Of a stretch of 64,000 bases of DNA, positions 33,387 through 42,159 are shown in pieces. The stretch covers positions 4,526,001-4,590,000 of the forward strand of contig NZ_CP108070.1 of assembly GCF_036178845.1 (NCBI RefSeq). Reading direction: 5' to 3'. Source of the DNA: Streptomyces sp. NBC_00271 (GTDB lineage: Bacteria > Actinomycetota > Actinomycetes > Streptomycetales > Streptomycetaceae). The notes beneath the pieces were generated by a model. The model was not told the origin of the DNA. It searched no databases and saw only the letters and a program-made list of their open reading frames with translations. Each line of letters opens with the position of its first letter. The stretch's first letter is position 1. The position numbers and the translations under genes are program-made.

Positions 33387-33626
33387 TCAGGTCCGCTTCG
33401 GCTGCTTGTCGGACTTGTCCAAGGCCATCACGAGGCCCGCGATGACCAGGAACAGGACGATCGGCGTCACGACGTAGAGGCCGAGCGTCTCGATCACGCT
33501 CAGGCCCTTGCCGGGGTCGTCACCGTCGTCGCGGGTCAGCGCGAGCGCGGGGGACGACATGAGCAGCATCATCAGCGTCGTACCGGAAGCCAGGGCGCCG
33601 GCGCGCAGGGCGTTCTTCTTGTCCAC
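33387..33626 (-). CDS. Small membrane protein with signal peptide, unknown function
   Basis: The 79-residue protein has a basic start MDKKNALRAGALASGTTLMM and a signal peptide ending SPALAL. An acidic external stretch TRDDGDDPGKG follows, then one transmembrane segment (LYVVTPIVLFLVIAGLVMAL) and a basic tail DKSDKQPKRT. So it should be exported and then anchored with a short cytoplasmic tail. Proteins of this build are conserved in Streptomyces. Function unknown. It is a single-gene unit followed by a strong hairpin. Confidence 0.78.
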   Translation of the reverse strand: MDKKNALRAGALASGTTLMMLLMSSPALALTRDDGDDPGKGLSVIETLGLYVVTPIVLFLVIAGLVMALDKSDKQPKRT

Positions 33627-33739
33627 GGTGCAAACGTAGCGAACACCTGAATGAGTCGCGCGCCCGGGGTGCCGTACGGAGGCCGCACCCCCGCCCGGAC
33701 GCCCCGCTCACACACCCGGGACACCCCGCTCACGCCCGC

Positions 33740-35947
33740 TCACCCGCCTCCGCCACGCCCACGCGCACTCCCACCGTCACCCCGGTCGTCGCTCCCGCGG
33801 CCACCACGTCCGCCGCGTCCGCCGCGATCCCCGGACCGTCCCCTCAGCACGTCGATCAGCGCGTACAGCCGGGGCGAGGCCGCGAGCTCCTCCAGGGTCA
33901 CCGGGCGGCCTTCCGCGTCGGCGATGGGCAGCCGCCAGTTCGGGTACTGGTCCCACGTGCCCGGCAGGTTCTGCGGTCGCCGGTCCCCGACCGTGTCCGG
34001 GAGCCATACGCCGATCATGCGGGCCGGGGTGCGCAGCAGGAAGCGGTGCACGGCCTGGATCTCGGCCTCCTCCGACACCGCCGAACCCGCGTCGCCCGCT
34101 CCGTGCAGCAGCCCGAGGCGGGCGAGCAGCGCCAGCCACTCCCCCGTGTCCGCCGTGGCCGCGGTCCGCTCGTCCTCCAGTGAGCCGGTGAGCAGGCCGA
34201 GCCGGTCGCGGAGTTCGACGTGGTCGCCGGTGAGCCGGGAGGCGGTGGGCGGCAGGTCGTGGGTGGTGGCGGTGGCCAGGCAGTCGGGGCGCCAGCGCTC
34301 GGGGGGCAGGGGCTTCCCGTCGCCGTCCCAGTCCCGTTCGAACCACAGCACCGAGGTGCCGAGCACCCCGCGCTCGTGCAGCGTCTCGCGCACGCCGGGC
34401 TCGACCGTGCCGAGGTCCTCGCCGATCACCAGGGCCCCGGCCCGCGAGGCCTCCAGGGTCAGGATCGCGAGCATCGCCTCGGCGTCGTAGCGGACGTACG
34501 TGCCCTCGGTGGGCGGCTGCCCCTGCGGCACCCACCAGAGCCGGAACAGGCCCATCACATGGTCGATGCGCAGGGCGCCGGCGTGCCGGAGGAGGGCGCG
34601 CAGGAGGCGGCGGTAGGGGGCGTAGCCCGAGGCGGCGAGGCGGTCCGGGCGCCAGGGCGGCAGGCCCCAGTCCTGGCCGCGTGCGTTGAAGGCGTCCGGG
34701 GGCGCGCCGACGGACATGCCCGCCGCGAAGTACTCCTGCTGCGCCCAGGCGTCGGCTCCGCCGGGATGCACTCCGACCGCGAGGTCGTGCACGAGGCCCA
34801 CCGCCATCCCGGCGTCGCGCGCGGAGCGCTGGGCGGTGGCGAGCTGGGCGTCGGTGAGCCAGGCGAGGCGGCTGTGGAAGTCGACGCGGTCCATCAACTC
34901 GCCGCGGGCGCGGGTGGTTTCGGGTGAGCGCGGGTCACGCAGGCCCACCGGCCACCGCTGCCACTCGGGGCCGTAGGCCTCGGCGAGCGCGCACCAGGTG
35001 GCGTGGTCCTCCAGCGCCTCGCCCTCCTCGGCGAGGAAGTCGACGTAGGCGGCGCGTCGGCCGGGCCCGAGCGGCACTTGGCACACCAGTTCCAGCGCCT
35101 CGCGCTTGAGCTCCCACACGGCGTCACGGTCGATCAACGCGCCCTTGTCGAGCACGGATGCGCGCAGTCGCTCGGCGCGCTCCAGCAGCACCCCTACCCG
35201 GCCCGGGTCGTCGACGTAAGCGAACTCGGGGATGTCCTCGACCCGCAGATGGACCGGGTCGGGGAAGCGGCGGGAGGAGGGCCGGTACGGGGAGGGGTCG
35301 GTGGGGATGCCGGGTACGGCCGCGTGCAGGGGGTTGACCTGCACGAATCCGGCGCCGAGCGCCCGGCCGGCCCAGGCGGTGAGTTCGGCGAGGTCACCGA
35401 GGTCGCCCATGCCCCAGGAGCGCCGGGAGAGGAGGGAGTAGAGCTGGACGAGGAGTCCGTACGTGCGTCCGGGCGGCGCGGGCAGCCGGGCAGGGGCGGC
35501 GACGAGGTGGGCCTCGGCGGTGCGGCCGTCGGGGGCGGCGACGTGCAGGGTGTGGACGCCGGGCGGGAGCTGCTCGGCGGCGGCGCGGGTCTCGCCCTGT
35601 TCGGTGGTGATGCGCAGCCGGGTGCCGGTCGGCAGTCCGGCGAGCGCGGCGGGCGGGCTGCCGCCCCAGCACACCACCGTCGGCGGCAGCAGCCGCTCCC
35701 GTGTCTCGGCCTCCCGGGCGGCGAGGGCCGCGCGGACGGCGTCCGGGGTGCTCACGTCGACGCCGAGCGCCGCCAGGGCCGCGACGACCGCGGTGTCCGT
35801 GGCCGCGACCGTACGGTCCGGTGAGGGGCTGTAGGAGGTGGCGACGCCGTGCAGTGCGGCGAGCCGCGCCAGCGGTGCGTGCGGGTCGGGAGGGCCGGCC
35901 GGCGAGGAGCCGGCGGGCGAGGGGTCCGCGGGCGGGCGAGGCGCCAT
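33740..35947 (-). CDS. malQ: 4-alpha-glucanotransferase
   Basis: The 735-residue protein is a GH77 amylomaltase that transfers maltosyl units between alpha-1,4-glucans in the cytoplasm. Catalytic regions are visible: nucleophile Asp in ALRIDHVMGLFRLWW, acid/base Glu in VIGEDLGTVEP and the third carboxylate in ATTHDLPPTASRL. The N-terminal extension of about 150 residues is typical of actinobacterial MalQ. Its ATG directly follows the TAG stop of a 79-residue ORF on the same strand, implying coupled translation. The C-terminal 25 residues are a low-complexity Gly/Arg/Asp tail (GDRGGRGGRGGRG). Confidence 0.92.
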   Translation of the reverse strand: MAPRPPADPSPAGSSPAGPPDPHAPLARLAALHGVATSYSPSPDRTVAATDTAVVAALAALGVDVSTPDAVRAALAAREAETRERLLPPTVVCWGGSPPAALAGLPTGTRLRITTEQGETRAAAEQLPPGVHTLHVAAPDGRTAEAHLVAAPARLPAPPGRTYGLLVQLYSLLSRRSWGMGDLGDLAELTAWAGRALGAGFVQVNPLHAAVPGIPTDPSPYRPSSRRFPDPVHLRVEDIPEFAYVDDPGRVGVLLERAERLRASVLDKGALIDRDAVWELKREALELVCQVPLGPGRRAAYVDFLAEEGEALEDHATWCALAEAYGPEWQRWPVGLRDPRSPETTRARGELMDRVDFHSRLAWLTDAQLATAQRSARDAGMAVGLVHDLAVGVHPGGADAWAQQEYFAAGMSVGAPPDAFNARGQDWGLPPWRPDRLAASGYAPYRRLLRALLRHAGALRIDHVMGLFRLWWVPQGQPPTEGTYVRYDAEAMLAILTLEASRAGALVIGEDLGTVEPGVRETLHERGVLGTSVLWFERDWDGDGKPLPPERWRPDCLATATTHDLPPTASRLTGDHVELRDRLGLLTGSLEDERTAATADTGEWLALLARLGLLHGAGDAGSAVSEEAEIQAVHRFLLRTPARMIGVWLPDTVGDRRPQNLPGTWDQYPNWRLPIADAEGRPVTLEELAASPRLYALIDVLRGRSGDRGGRGGRGGRGSDDRGDGGSARGRGGGG

Positions 35948-36187
35948 CTATACCCCCGAGATGTCCGTGGCGGCGCCGGTGGAGACGGGCTCGCTGGTCA
36001 GGTGCGCGGCGTCGGCCAGCGGCGGTTCGCTGGTCAGCGGCTCGGCGTCAGGGAGGGGAGGTTCGCTGGTCAGCGGGGGTTCGGCGGAGGCGCCCTCGGC
36101 GCTGAAGACGCACACGTGGGGCTCGACGGAGGGCTCCGTCGGGCGTTTGGAGAGGGCCGAGAGCAGAAGGTGTGCCGATGCGGCCAC
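35948..36187 (-). CDS. Short repeat-containing ORF immediately upstream of malQ
   Basis: From GTG 36187, preceded by AAGGAG, a 79-residue ORF runs MAASAHLLLSALSKRPTEPS and then a Pro/Glu-rich part with three LTSEP units (PLTSEPPLPDAEPLTSEPPL, then ADAAHLTSEP). The DNA shows matching repeats of GGTTCGCTGGTCAGCGG near 36024 and 36060. Its TAG stop abuts the malQ ATG. The strong ribosome site and junction argue that it is translated, perhaps as a leader that couples malQ expression. The protein itself has no recognisable domain. Confidence 0.55.
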   Translation of the reverse strand: MAASAHLLLSALSKRPTEPSVEPHVCVFSAEGASAEPPLTSEPPLPDAEPLTSEPPLADAAHLTSEPVSTGAATDISGV

Positions 36188-36363
36188 GGGGGTCTCCTTG
36201 TCGTCGTACGGCGGGAAGCGGGTTATCGCAGCTCTACCCAGCGGGCGCCGGGGCAGACGTATGCGGACGGACAACGTGCGTCTGGTCACATTCTGTTCGG
36301 GTGGAGCCCGACTCCCTCGAGCTTGCCGAGTTCCCCGAGAACCTTTCGACGATCACTATTCAC

Positions 36364-36390
36364 TCAGTACATATATCGAGTGCATACTGA
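36364..36390. promoter_or_regulatory. Inverted repeat TCAGTA-N15-TACTGA before padR
   Basis: The arms at 36364-36369 and 36385-36390 flank an AT-rich core in an otherwise GC-rich region, ending 5 bases before the PadR start. This is a good candidate for the autoregulatory PadR operator. Confidence 0.6.
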
Positions 36391-36395
36391 TCTGT

Positions 36396-36929
36396 ATGAG
36401 CACCCGTCACATCCTGTTGGGGCTGCTCGCCGGAGGCCCGAGTCATGGCTACGACCTCAAGCGACGGCACGACGAACGCTTCCCGCAGGCCCGCCCGCTG
36501 GCCTACGGGCAGGTCTACACGACCCTGCAGCGCCTGGTCCGCGACGGACTCGCCGAGCTCGACGGGACCGACTCGGACGGCGGCCCGGAGCGCACCATGT
36601 ACCGCTCCACCGAGGACGGGGCCCGTGAACTGGCCCGCTGGGCCGCGGAGATCGCCCCGCCCGCGCCCTTCGTGACGAACGAGATCTTCGCCAAGGTCGT
36701 CGTCGGGATCCTCGCCTCGACGGACGCCGCCGGCTATCTGCGGGCGCAGCGTGCCGCGCACATGGCGCGGATGCGCGAGCTGACCGCGGTGAAGACGAGC
36801 CCGGGCGCCGATCTCGCGACCGTGCTCTCCGCCGACTACGCCCTCACCCACCTCGACGCCGATCTCCGCTGGATGGACACCACAGCGGCCCGGCTCACCA
36901 CTCTGACCGCGGAGGTCGACGCAGCATGA
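36396..36929 (+). CDS. PadR-family transcriptional regulator
   Basis: The 177-residue product starts MSTRHILLGLLAGGPSHGYD, the usual PadR N-terminus. The winged helix continues through YGQVYTTLQRLVRDGLAELD, and the C-terminal helical dimerisation region is of the larger (PadR-s1/Vir_act-alpha-C) type. It overlaps the following ABC ATPase gene by 4 bases, so regulator and exporter form an operon. With an inverted repeat directly upstream it probably represses its own operon. No ribosome site is visible before ATG 36396; it may be leaderless. Confidence 0.88.
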   Translation: MSTRHILLGLLAGGPSHGYDLKRRHDERFPQARPLAYGQVYTTLQRLVRDGLAELDGTDSDGGPERTMYRSTEDGARELARWAAEIAPPAPFVTNEIFAKVVVGILASTDAAGYLRAQRAAHMARMRELTAVKTSPGADLATVLSADYALTHLDADLRWMDTTAARLTTLTAEVDAA

Positions 36930-37687
36930 GCAGCAGTACGAGCAGCGGTACGAGCAGCAGTACGAGCAGTGACCGGGGCACTCCCCTGCTGACGGCCCGA
37001 AGCCTCGTCAAGACGCACGGCTCCACCCCGGCACTGCGCGGCGCCACGCTGGAACTGCGGACCGGCGAGATCCTGGCCGTCACCGGGGCCAGCGGCAGCG
37101 GCAAGTCCACGCTGCTGCACTGCCTGGCGGGGATCGTCCGCCCCGACGAGGGCACCGTGGACTACGCCGGTGAACGCCTCGACCGGCTCCCCGAGAGCCG
37201 GCTCAGCGAGCTGCGCCGTACCGACTTCGGGGTGGTCTTCCAGTTCGGGCAGCTGATCCCGGAGCTGACCGCCCTCGACAACGTGGCGCTGCCCCTGCTC
37301 CTCGCGGGTACCGCGCGTACGGCGGCGCGGGAGCAGGCCGATGAGTGGCTGGAGCGGTTCGGCGTTCGGGGGCAGGAGGCGTTGCGGCCCGGCGAGATGA
37401 GCGGCGGCCAGGCCCAGCGGGTGTCGCTGGCGCGGGCGCTCGTCACCGGCCCGCGGATCGTCTTCGCGGACGAGCCGACCGGCGCGCTCGACTCGCTCGC
37501 CGGTGAGCAGGTCATGACCGCCCTCACCCACACCGCCCGCGAGTCCGGCACCGCCGTCCTGCTGATCACCCATGACGCCCGGGTCGCCGCGTACGCGGAC
37601 CGCGAGGTGGCGCTGCGCGACGGGCTCGTGGTCGACGACGCGGCGCGGGCCTTCGCCGCCGGGACCTCCGTGGAGGTGTCCCGATGA
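36926..37687 (+). CDS. ABC transporter ATP-binding protein (MacB/LolD type)
   Basis: The 253-residue ATPase has a Ser/Thr-rich start (MSSSTSSGTSSSTSS), Walker A GASGSGKST, Q-loop VFQFGQLIPELTALDNV, signature MSGGQAQRVSLARAL, Walker B IVFADEPTGALDS and switch histidine LLITHDARVAAYAD. The sequence family is that of MacB/LolD/FtsE-like exporters that pair with FtsX-type permeases. It overlaps the PadR gene and the permease gene by 4 bases each. Its likely role is export or extrusion of lipid-like compounds or antimicrobials. Confidence 0.9.
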   Translation: MSSSTSSGTSSSTSSDRGTPLLTARSLVKTHGSTPALRGATLELRTGEILAVTGASGSGKSTLLHCLAGIVRPDEGTVDYAGERLDRLPESRLSELRRTDFGVVFQFGQLIPELTALDNVALPLLLAGTARTAAREQADEWLERFGVRGQEALRPGEMSGGQAQRVSLARALVTGPRIVFADEPTGALDSLAGEQVMTALTHTARESGTAVLLITHDARVAAYADREVALRDGLVVDDAARAFAAGTSVEVSR

Positions 37688-39030
37688 GGACCGAACTGCG
37701 GCTCGCGCTGCTGCTGACCCGCGGTTCCGACCGGCGGGAGTGGTGGCGGGTCACGCTCACGGCGGTGGGCGCGGGGCTCGCCACGGGCTTCGGCCTGGCC
37801 GCCGCCGCGGTCGCCTCGCTCCACGGGCAGTACAGCGTGCGCCTCGGCAACGGCCTGCTGGACCAGCCCGGCGAGCGCTCGGGCATCGTCCTCGCGCTGC
37901 TGCTCCTGCTGGTCCCGGTGCTGGGCTTCCTCGGGCAGTGCGCCCGCATCGGTGCCGTGCACCGCGACCGACGGCTGGCCGGGCTGCGTCTGGCGGGGGC
38001 CTCCGCGCCTCAGGTGCGGCGGATCGCCGCGCTGGAGGCGGGGCTCGCCGCTCTCGTGGGCTCGGCGGTCGCCGCGGTCTTCTCCGCGCTGCTCCTGCTG
38101 AGCCAGTGGCAGCGTCCGCCCGCCGTCGTGTGGGCCGGGTTCGCGCTGATCACGGTCGCCGTACCCGTGCTGGGCGCACTGGTGAGCACGCTCGCCCTGC
38201 GCCGTGTGGTCGCCTCGCCGCTGGGCTGGGTGCGCCGGGTGCACCCACGGACGGGCCGGGGCCCGGGGGGCGCGTTCCTGGTGGCGTCGCTGTTCCTGCT
38301 GACCGTAGGAATCGTGATGGCACCAACAACCTTCGGCGGATTCAGTACGGCTCCGCTGCTGGCCCTCGCCCTGGTGATCGTCACCGGTATGGGGGCCGTC
38401 TGGCTGGCCGGCGCCACGGCCCGGCGCATCGGACGTCGGCTCCCGGCCCGTACCGGGAACCCGGCGGTACTGATCGCCGCCGAACGCCTGCGCGACGACC
38501 CGTGGGCCGCCTCCCGCAACCACGCCGCCGTCCTCCTGGTGACCGTCGTGGGAACCGGCTTCCTCGGCATCCGCCAGGTGCTGCTGCAGGAGCTCGAAGG
38601 ACGCGGGCCCGACTCCCTCGCCGCGAGCATGTCCTTCTACACCACCGGCATCAACCTGACCGGCGCCGCCGTCCTGATCGCCCTCGCGATCACCCTCTCC
38701 GGCCTCGCCGTGGGCACCGCCGAGTCCCTGGCCACCCGCCGCCGCGGCCTGGCCGCGCAGGCCGCCGCCGGGGTGCCGGCGGCCGTACTGGGCCGGGCGC
38801 TGCTCCTGGAGACGGCCCTGCCGTTGGCCCCGGCGGTCGCGCTGGCGGGCCTCGGCGGCCTGGGCATCGGCGCCGGGTACGCGTCGATCGCCGCGGGCGT
38901 GGGATCCGTACCGCTGCTCATGCCGCTGCTGGTACCGGTAGCCGTCTACGCGGCGTGTCTGCTCGCCGCGGCCACGTCACTGCCGCTACTGCGCCGCTCC
39001 GTGCACCCGGCGGAGCTGCGCTACACCTGA
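37684..39030 (+). CDS. FtsX-like ABC transporter permease
   Basis: The 448-residue membrane protein has about ten hydrophobic segments, with pairs of helices flanking RIGAVHRDRRLAGLRLAGAS and the later GTAESLATRRRGLAAQAAAG loop, the duplicated FtsX-type core. It lacks the large periplasmic domain of MacB. Overlap with the ATPase as ATGA indicates a two-component exporter. Regulation presumably by the PadR protein at the head of the operon. Substrate unknown. Confidence 0.86.
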   Translation: MRTELRLALLLTRGSDRREWWRVTLTAVGAGLATGFGLAAAAVASLHGQYSVRLGNGLLDQPGERSGIVLALLLLLVPVLGFLGQCARIGAVHRDRRLAGLRLAGASAPQVRRIAALEAGLAALVGSAVAAVFSALLLLSQWQRPPAVVWAGFALITVAVPVLGALVSTLALRRVVASPLGWVRRVHPRTGRGPGGAFLVASLFLLTVGIVMAPTTFGGFSTAPLLALALVIVTGMGAVWLAGATARRIGRRLPARTGNPAVLIAAERLRDDPWAASRNHAAVLLVTVVGTGFLGIRQVLLQELEGRGPDSLAASMSFYTTGINLTGAAVLIALAITLSGLAVGTAESLATRRRGLAAQAAAGVPAAVLGRALLLETALPLAPAVALAGLGGLGIGAGYASIAAGVGSVPLLMPLLVPVAVYAACLLAAATSLPLLRRSVHPAELRYT

Positions 39031-39116
39031 GCCACGCTCCACCAGGGCTGCGCCACATCTGAACCGCCCCGCACCTGAAATGCGTGACCCGCACACCGTC
39101 CGCCCTGCGGGCACGA

Positions 39117-39157
39117 CCGGCTCCCCGGGAGGCTCGGGGGTCCTCCTGGGGAGCCGG
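39117..39157. terminator. Terminator between ABC operon and HNH gene
   Basis: A 16-bp stem with one mismatch (39117-39132 with 39142-39157, 9-base loop) separates two convergent units. Confidence 0.75.
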
Positions 39158-39213
39158 AACGGCACGACAGGGACACGGCGGGAGAGCCGCAGGGAACACA
39201 AAGGCCCGGATCG

Positions 39214-39750
39214 TCAGGCGGAAATGCCGTCGATCCGGGCCATCGCATCCTCCGCGCCGTACGGCTGCAGGTAGGGCAGCCAGCGCGGGTCCCTATGCCC
39301 CGTTCCGATGATGCGCCAGGCGAGCCCCGTCGGCGGGGCGGGTTTGTGGCGCAGGCGCCAGCCGATCTCGACCAGGTGGCGGTCGGCCTTGGTGTGGTTG
39401 CAGCGGCGGCATGACGCCACCACGTTGTCCCAGGCGTGCTGACCTCCGCGGGAGCGCGGGATGACGTGGTCGACGCTGGTTGCGACGCCACCGCAGTACA
39501 TGCACCGGCCGCCGTCGCGGGCGAACAGTGCCCGACGGGTCAGCGGAACGGGCCCCCGGTAAGGGACCCGTACGAACCTCTTCAGCCGGACCACGCTGGG
39601 TGCGGGGACAGTAACGGTTGCGCTGTGCATAAAGGCGCCGGATTCCTCGAGGCAGATGGCCTTGTTCTCAAGGACGAGGACGAGCGCGCGGCGGAGCGGT
39701 ACGACGCCGAGTGGCTCGTACGACGCGTTGAGGACCAGGACGTGCGGCAC
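39214..39750 (-). CDS. HNH endonuclease
   Basis: The 178-residue protein carries a standard HNH core: RDGGRCMYCGGVATSVDHVI followed by PRSRGGQHAWDNVVASCRRC and NHTKADR. Two CxxC pairs would bind structural zinc and the DHV histidine is catalytic. GTG at 39750 has AAGGAGG six bases upstream; longer frames were rejected. This is a widespread, chromosomally conserved actinobacterial HNH protein, not obviously part of a homing element or restriction system. It is divergent from the mechanosensitive channel gene. Confidence 0.86.
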   Translation of the reverse strand: MPHVLVLNASYEPLGVVPLRRALVLVLENKAICLEESGAFMHSATVTVPAPSVVRLKRFVRVPYRGPVPLTRRALFARDGGRCMYCGGVATSVDHVIPRSRGGQHAWDNVVASCRRCNHTKADRHLVEIGWRLRHKPAPPTGLAWRIIGTGHRDPRWLPYLQPYGAEDAMARIDGISA

Positions 39751-40023
39751 GGATGCCTCCTTGTACGCCGGCGGCGCGTGGCTCGCGCCGGGACGATCTG
39801 CAGTCAGTCTCCCCTCTTGCCTGGTGGAAGCGCCACCATGTCCCGGTAACGGGCTGGGAGTGTTTTCGACCACACCCTCTTTCATCCCCAGGTGAGTAGG
39901 GTCTCTCCCTCGAACATTGCAACAAGCCTCGCGCGTTGCCCCGTTAGTGTGGTGGTTCTGCCCGCCGCTGTCCTCACATGTCCCCGAGCCGCGGGCGGAC
40001 CGCTACGCCTGGAGGTACCTGCC

Positions 40024-41133
40024 GTGTTCTTGACCGCCCTGTTGGCCTCGGGGCCCACCCCGTCGCCGTCCCCCTCGGCGACGACGGACCCGACGACCGC
40101 CACGCTTCAGGACGCCCAGGAGAGCGCGACCAACGCCGCCAGCTGGGTCGAGCAGAACTGGTCCACGTGGCTGGCGATCGGTCTGCGCGTCCTGTTGATC
40201 CTGGTGATCGCGGGGATACTGAGAGTGGTGGTGCGGCGGGCGATCACCAAGCTCATCGATCGCATGACCCGCACGGTCCAGGCGGTCGACGGCACGGCCC
40301 TGGGCGGCCTGCTGGTGAACGTCGAGCGCCGCCGGCAGCGCTCGCAGGCCATCGGCTCGGTCCTCCGCTCGGTCGCGTCCTTCCTGATCATGGGCACCGC
40401 CGCGCTGATGATCCTGGGCACGTTCCAGATCAACCTGGCCCCGCTGCTGGCCTCCGCCGGTGTCGCGGGTGTGGCGATCGGTTTCGGCGCCCGCAACCTG
40501 GTCACGGACTTCCTCTCCGGCGTCTTCATGATCCTTGAGGACCAGTACGGCGTCGGCGACACGATCGACGCGGGGGTCGCCTCCGGTGAGGTCATAGAGG
40601 TGGGCCTGCGCGTGACGAAGCTGCGCGGCGACAACGGCGAGATCTGGTACGTCCGCAACGGCGAGGTCAAGCGCATCGGCAACCTCTCCCAGGGCTGGGC
40701 CACGGCCGGCGTCGACGTCACGGTCCGCTCGAACGAGGACCTGGACAAGGTGAAGCGCACCCTCGACGAGGTCGCCGAGGCGATGACCAAGGAAGAGCCC
40801 TGGAACGAGCGCCTGTGGGGCCCGATCGAGGTCCTCGGCCTGGACAGCGTCCTGCTCGACTCGATGGTCGTCCGCCTCTCGGCGAAGACCATGCCCGGCA
40901 AGTCCCTGTCCGTCGAACGCGAACTGCGCTGGCGCGTCAAGCGCGCCTTCGACGCCGCGGACATCCGCATCGTCGGCGGCCCCACGGTGCCCCCGGAGGA
41001 GGTGCCCGTCGACCCGAGCGCCGCGGTGGCGGCCCCGTCGGTCCTCGGCAACCCGGCCTCCCCCCAGTCGGAAGCGACCGCCCCCATCCCGGCCCCCGCC
41101 TCGGCCCCGGCCTCGTCGAGCGCACCGAAGTAG
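40024..41133 (+). CDS. Small-conductance mechanosensitive channel (MscS family)
   Basis: The 369-residue membrane protein has three N-terminal helices. The pore-lining third helix is rich in Gly and Ala (LLASAGVAGVAIGFGARNLVTD in adjoining pieces), followed by the beta domain FMILEDQYGVGDTIDAG and the alpha-beta vestibule. It opens when the membrane is stretched by osmotic downshock. GTG at 40024 has GGAGG eight bases upstream; the longer frame from 39892 was rejected. A Pro/Ala/Ser-rich tail ends the protein. A very strong terminator follows. Confidence 0.88.
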   Translation: MFLTALLASGPTPSPSPSATTDPTTATLQDAQESATNAASWVEQNWSTWLAIGLRVLLILVIAGILRVVVRRAITKLIDRMTRTVQAVDGTALGGLLVNVERRRQRSQAIGSVLRSVASFLIMGTAALMILGTFQINLAPLLASAGVAGVAIGFGARNLVTDFLSGVFMILEDQYGVGDTIDAGVASGEVIEVGLRVTKLRGDNGEIWYVRNGEVKRIGNLSQGWATAGVDVTVRSNEDLDKVKRTLDEVAEAMTKEEPWNERLWGPIEVLGLDSVLLDSMVVRLSAKTMPGKSLSVERELRWRVKRAFDAADIRIVGGPTVPPEEVPVDPSAAVAAPSVLGNPASPQSEATAPIPAPASAPASSSAPK

Positions 41134-41143
41134 GCCCCGGCCG

Positions 41144-41196
41144 TACGTGCGAGGGGGCGGCACCCGGAAGACCCGGGTGCCGCCCCCTCGCACGTA
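41144..41196 (+). terminator. Perfect 24-bp terminator hairpin
   Basis: Arms 41144-41167 and 41173-41196 pair without mismatch around a 5-base loop, directly after the MscS gene. Confidence 0.9.
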
Positions 41197-41282
41197 AGAG
41201 CAGGTCCACAGCTCCGGCATCAGCCATCGACTCACGTACGGCGATCTCGTCGACCGGCCGCTCGACCTCCCACGCTCAGCCG

Positions 41283-41591
41283 TCAGCCGGTCCGCTCACG
41301 CCCCGTCGCGAAGAACTTCCCCACATAGGCGCCGGAAGGCAGGTCACTCTCCCGCATGAGCGAGAAGACCTCCGCCCCCATGCCCGGCGCCCCGTCCATC
41401 CGGAACGCCTCGGCGAAGCCCGTGTACTCGGCCTCCCCCAGCGCCGCGCAGTACTCACCCGCCTCTGCCTCCGCACAGCCGATGGCCTAGTCCAGGGAGC
41501 CTGCGGTCCACAGCGTCACCCGCTCCTCGTAGACGCCCAGTTCACGATGGCGGAAGACACACCGGACCCCGTACCACGACCGCTCATCCAC
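41283..41591 (-). pseudogene. DUF4288-like small protein gene interrupted by one TAG
   Basis: From GTG 41591 the frame reads MDERSWYGVRCVFRHRELGV then YEERVTLWTAGSLD, hits TAG at 41487-41489, and continues in the same frame with AIGCAEAEAGEYCAALGEAE and on to GRERTG and TGA. The expected residue at the TAG is Glu (SLDEAI), so a single GAG to TAG change explains it. The start overlaps the stop of the preceding membrane-protein gene by 8 bases, so this was the third gene of an operon. The family resemblance to DUF4288-type proteins is from memory. Confidence 0.65.
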
Positions 41592-42159
41592 GGCCGGTCC
41601 CGGACTCCAGCCCGGTGGCCCCGGCTATCTGGCACACCGCAGCGAACGAGGACCCCTTGCCCAGCCCGGCCACCCCCAGGAGTCCCTCACCGTCCCGGAC
41701 GTCGAGGACGACGTCTCCCGAGGGCGCTTCGAAGGACATCGATCCCCAGACGGACTGCTTCCCCCGCCCGGGACGCCACCGGAAGTGGACCTCCTCGTGG
41801 CCCTTCTCGGCGACGAGGAACGCCCGCTCCGATGCCGCCAGTTTTTCGCGGACCCGCTCCTGCCATCCGTCCGAGACCGGCACCGGGCGCAGTACGTGCG
41901 TCTGCCGGTCGTCCAGCGCCTCGACGGAGAGCGGGATGCCGGCCGCACCGGCGCGCCGCCGCAGCAACCGGACCCCGACGGCCGCCGTCGCGAACGTGAG
42001 GATCCCCCATGTCAGAGGGATGAAGACCAGTTCCCCGCTCACGAAATCCCAGGTGAAACCGTCGTTCACAAGGTCGATGAACATCACGGTGAGCGCCAAC
42101 GGCACGCACCTGGCCGCGGCCGCGCGCCAGCAGGCCATCAGCAGCTTCACGAGCTTCAT
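41584..42159 (-). CDS. Hypothetical membrane protein
   Basis: The 191-residue product starts MKLVKLLMACWRAAAARCVP and has two hydrophobic segments within the first 65 residues. A soluble C-terminal domain of about 120 residues follows (EALDDRQTHVLRPVPVSDGW and later VHFRWRPGRGKQSVWGS). ATG at 42159 overlaps the stop of the preceding lipoprotein gene as ATGA and was preferred to the longer frame. It is the middle gene of a three-gene minus-strand operon. No known family is recognised. Confidence 0.65.
   Translation of the reverse strand: MKLVKLLMACWRAAAARCVPLALTVMFIDLVNDGFTWDFVSGELVFIPLTWGILTFATAAVGVRLLRRRAGAAGIPLSVEALDDRQTHVLRPVPVSDGWQERVREKLAASERAFLVAEKGHEEVHFRWRPGRGKQSVWGSMSFEAPSGDVVLDVRDGEGLLGVAGLGKGSSFAAVCQIAGATGLESGTGRG

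Noticed and set aside
39214..39750. Homing or mobile element around the HNH endonuclease
   Set aside because: No intron, intein, integrase or repeats flank it and the composition is core-like.
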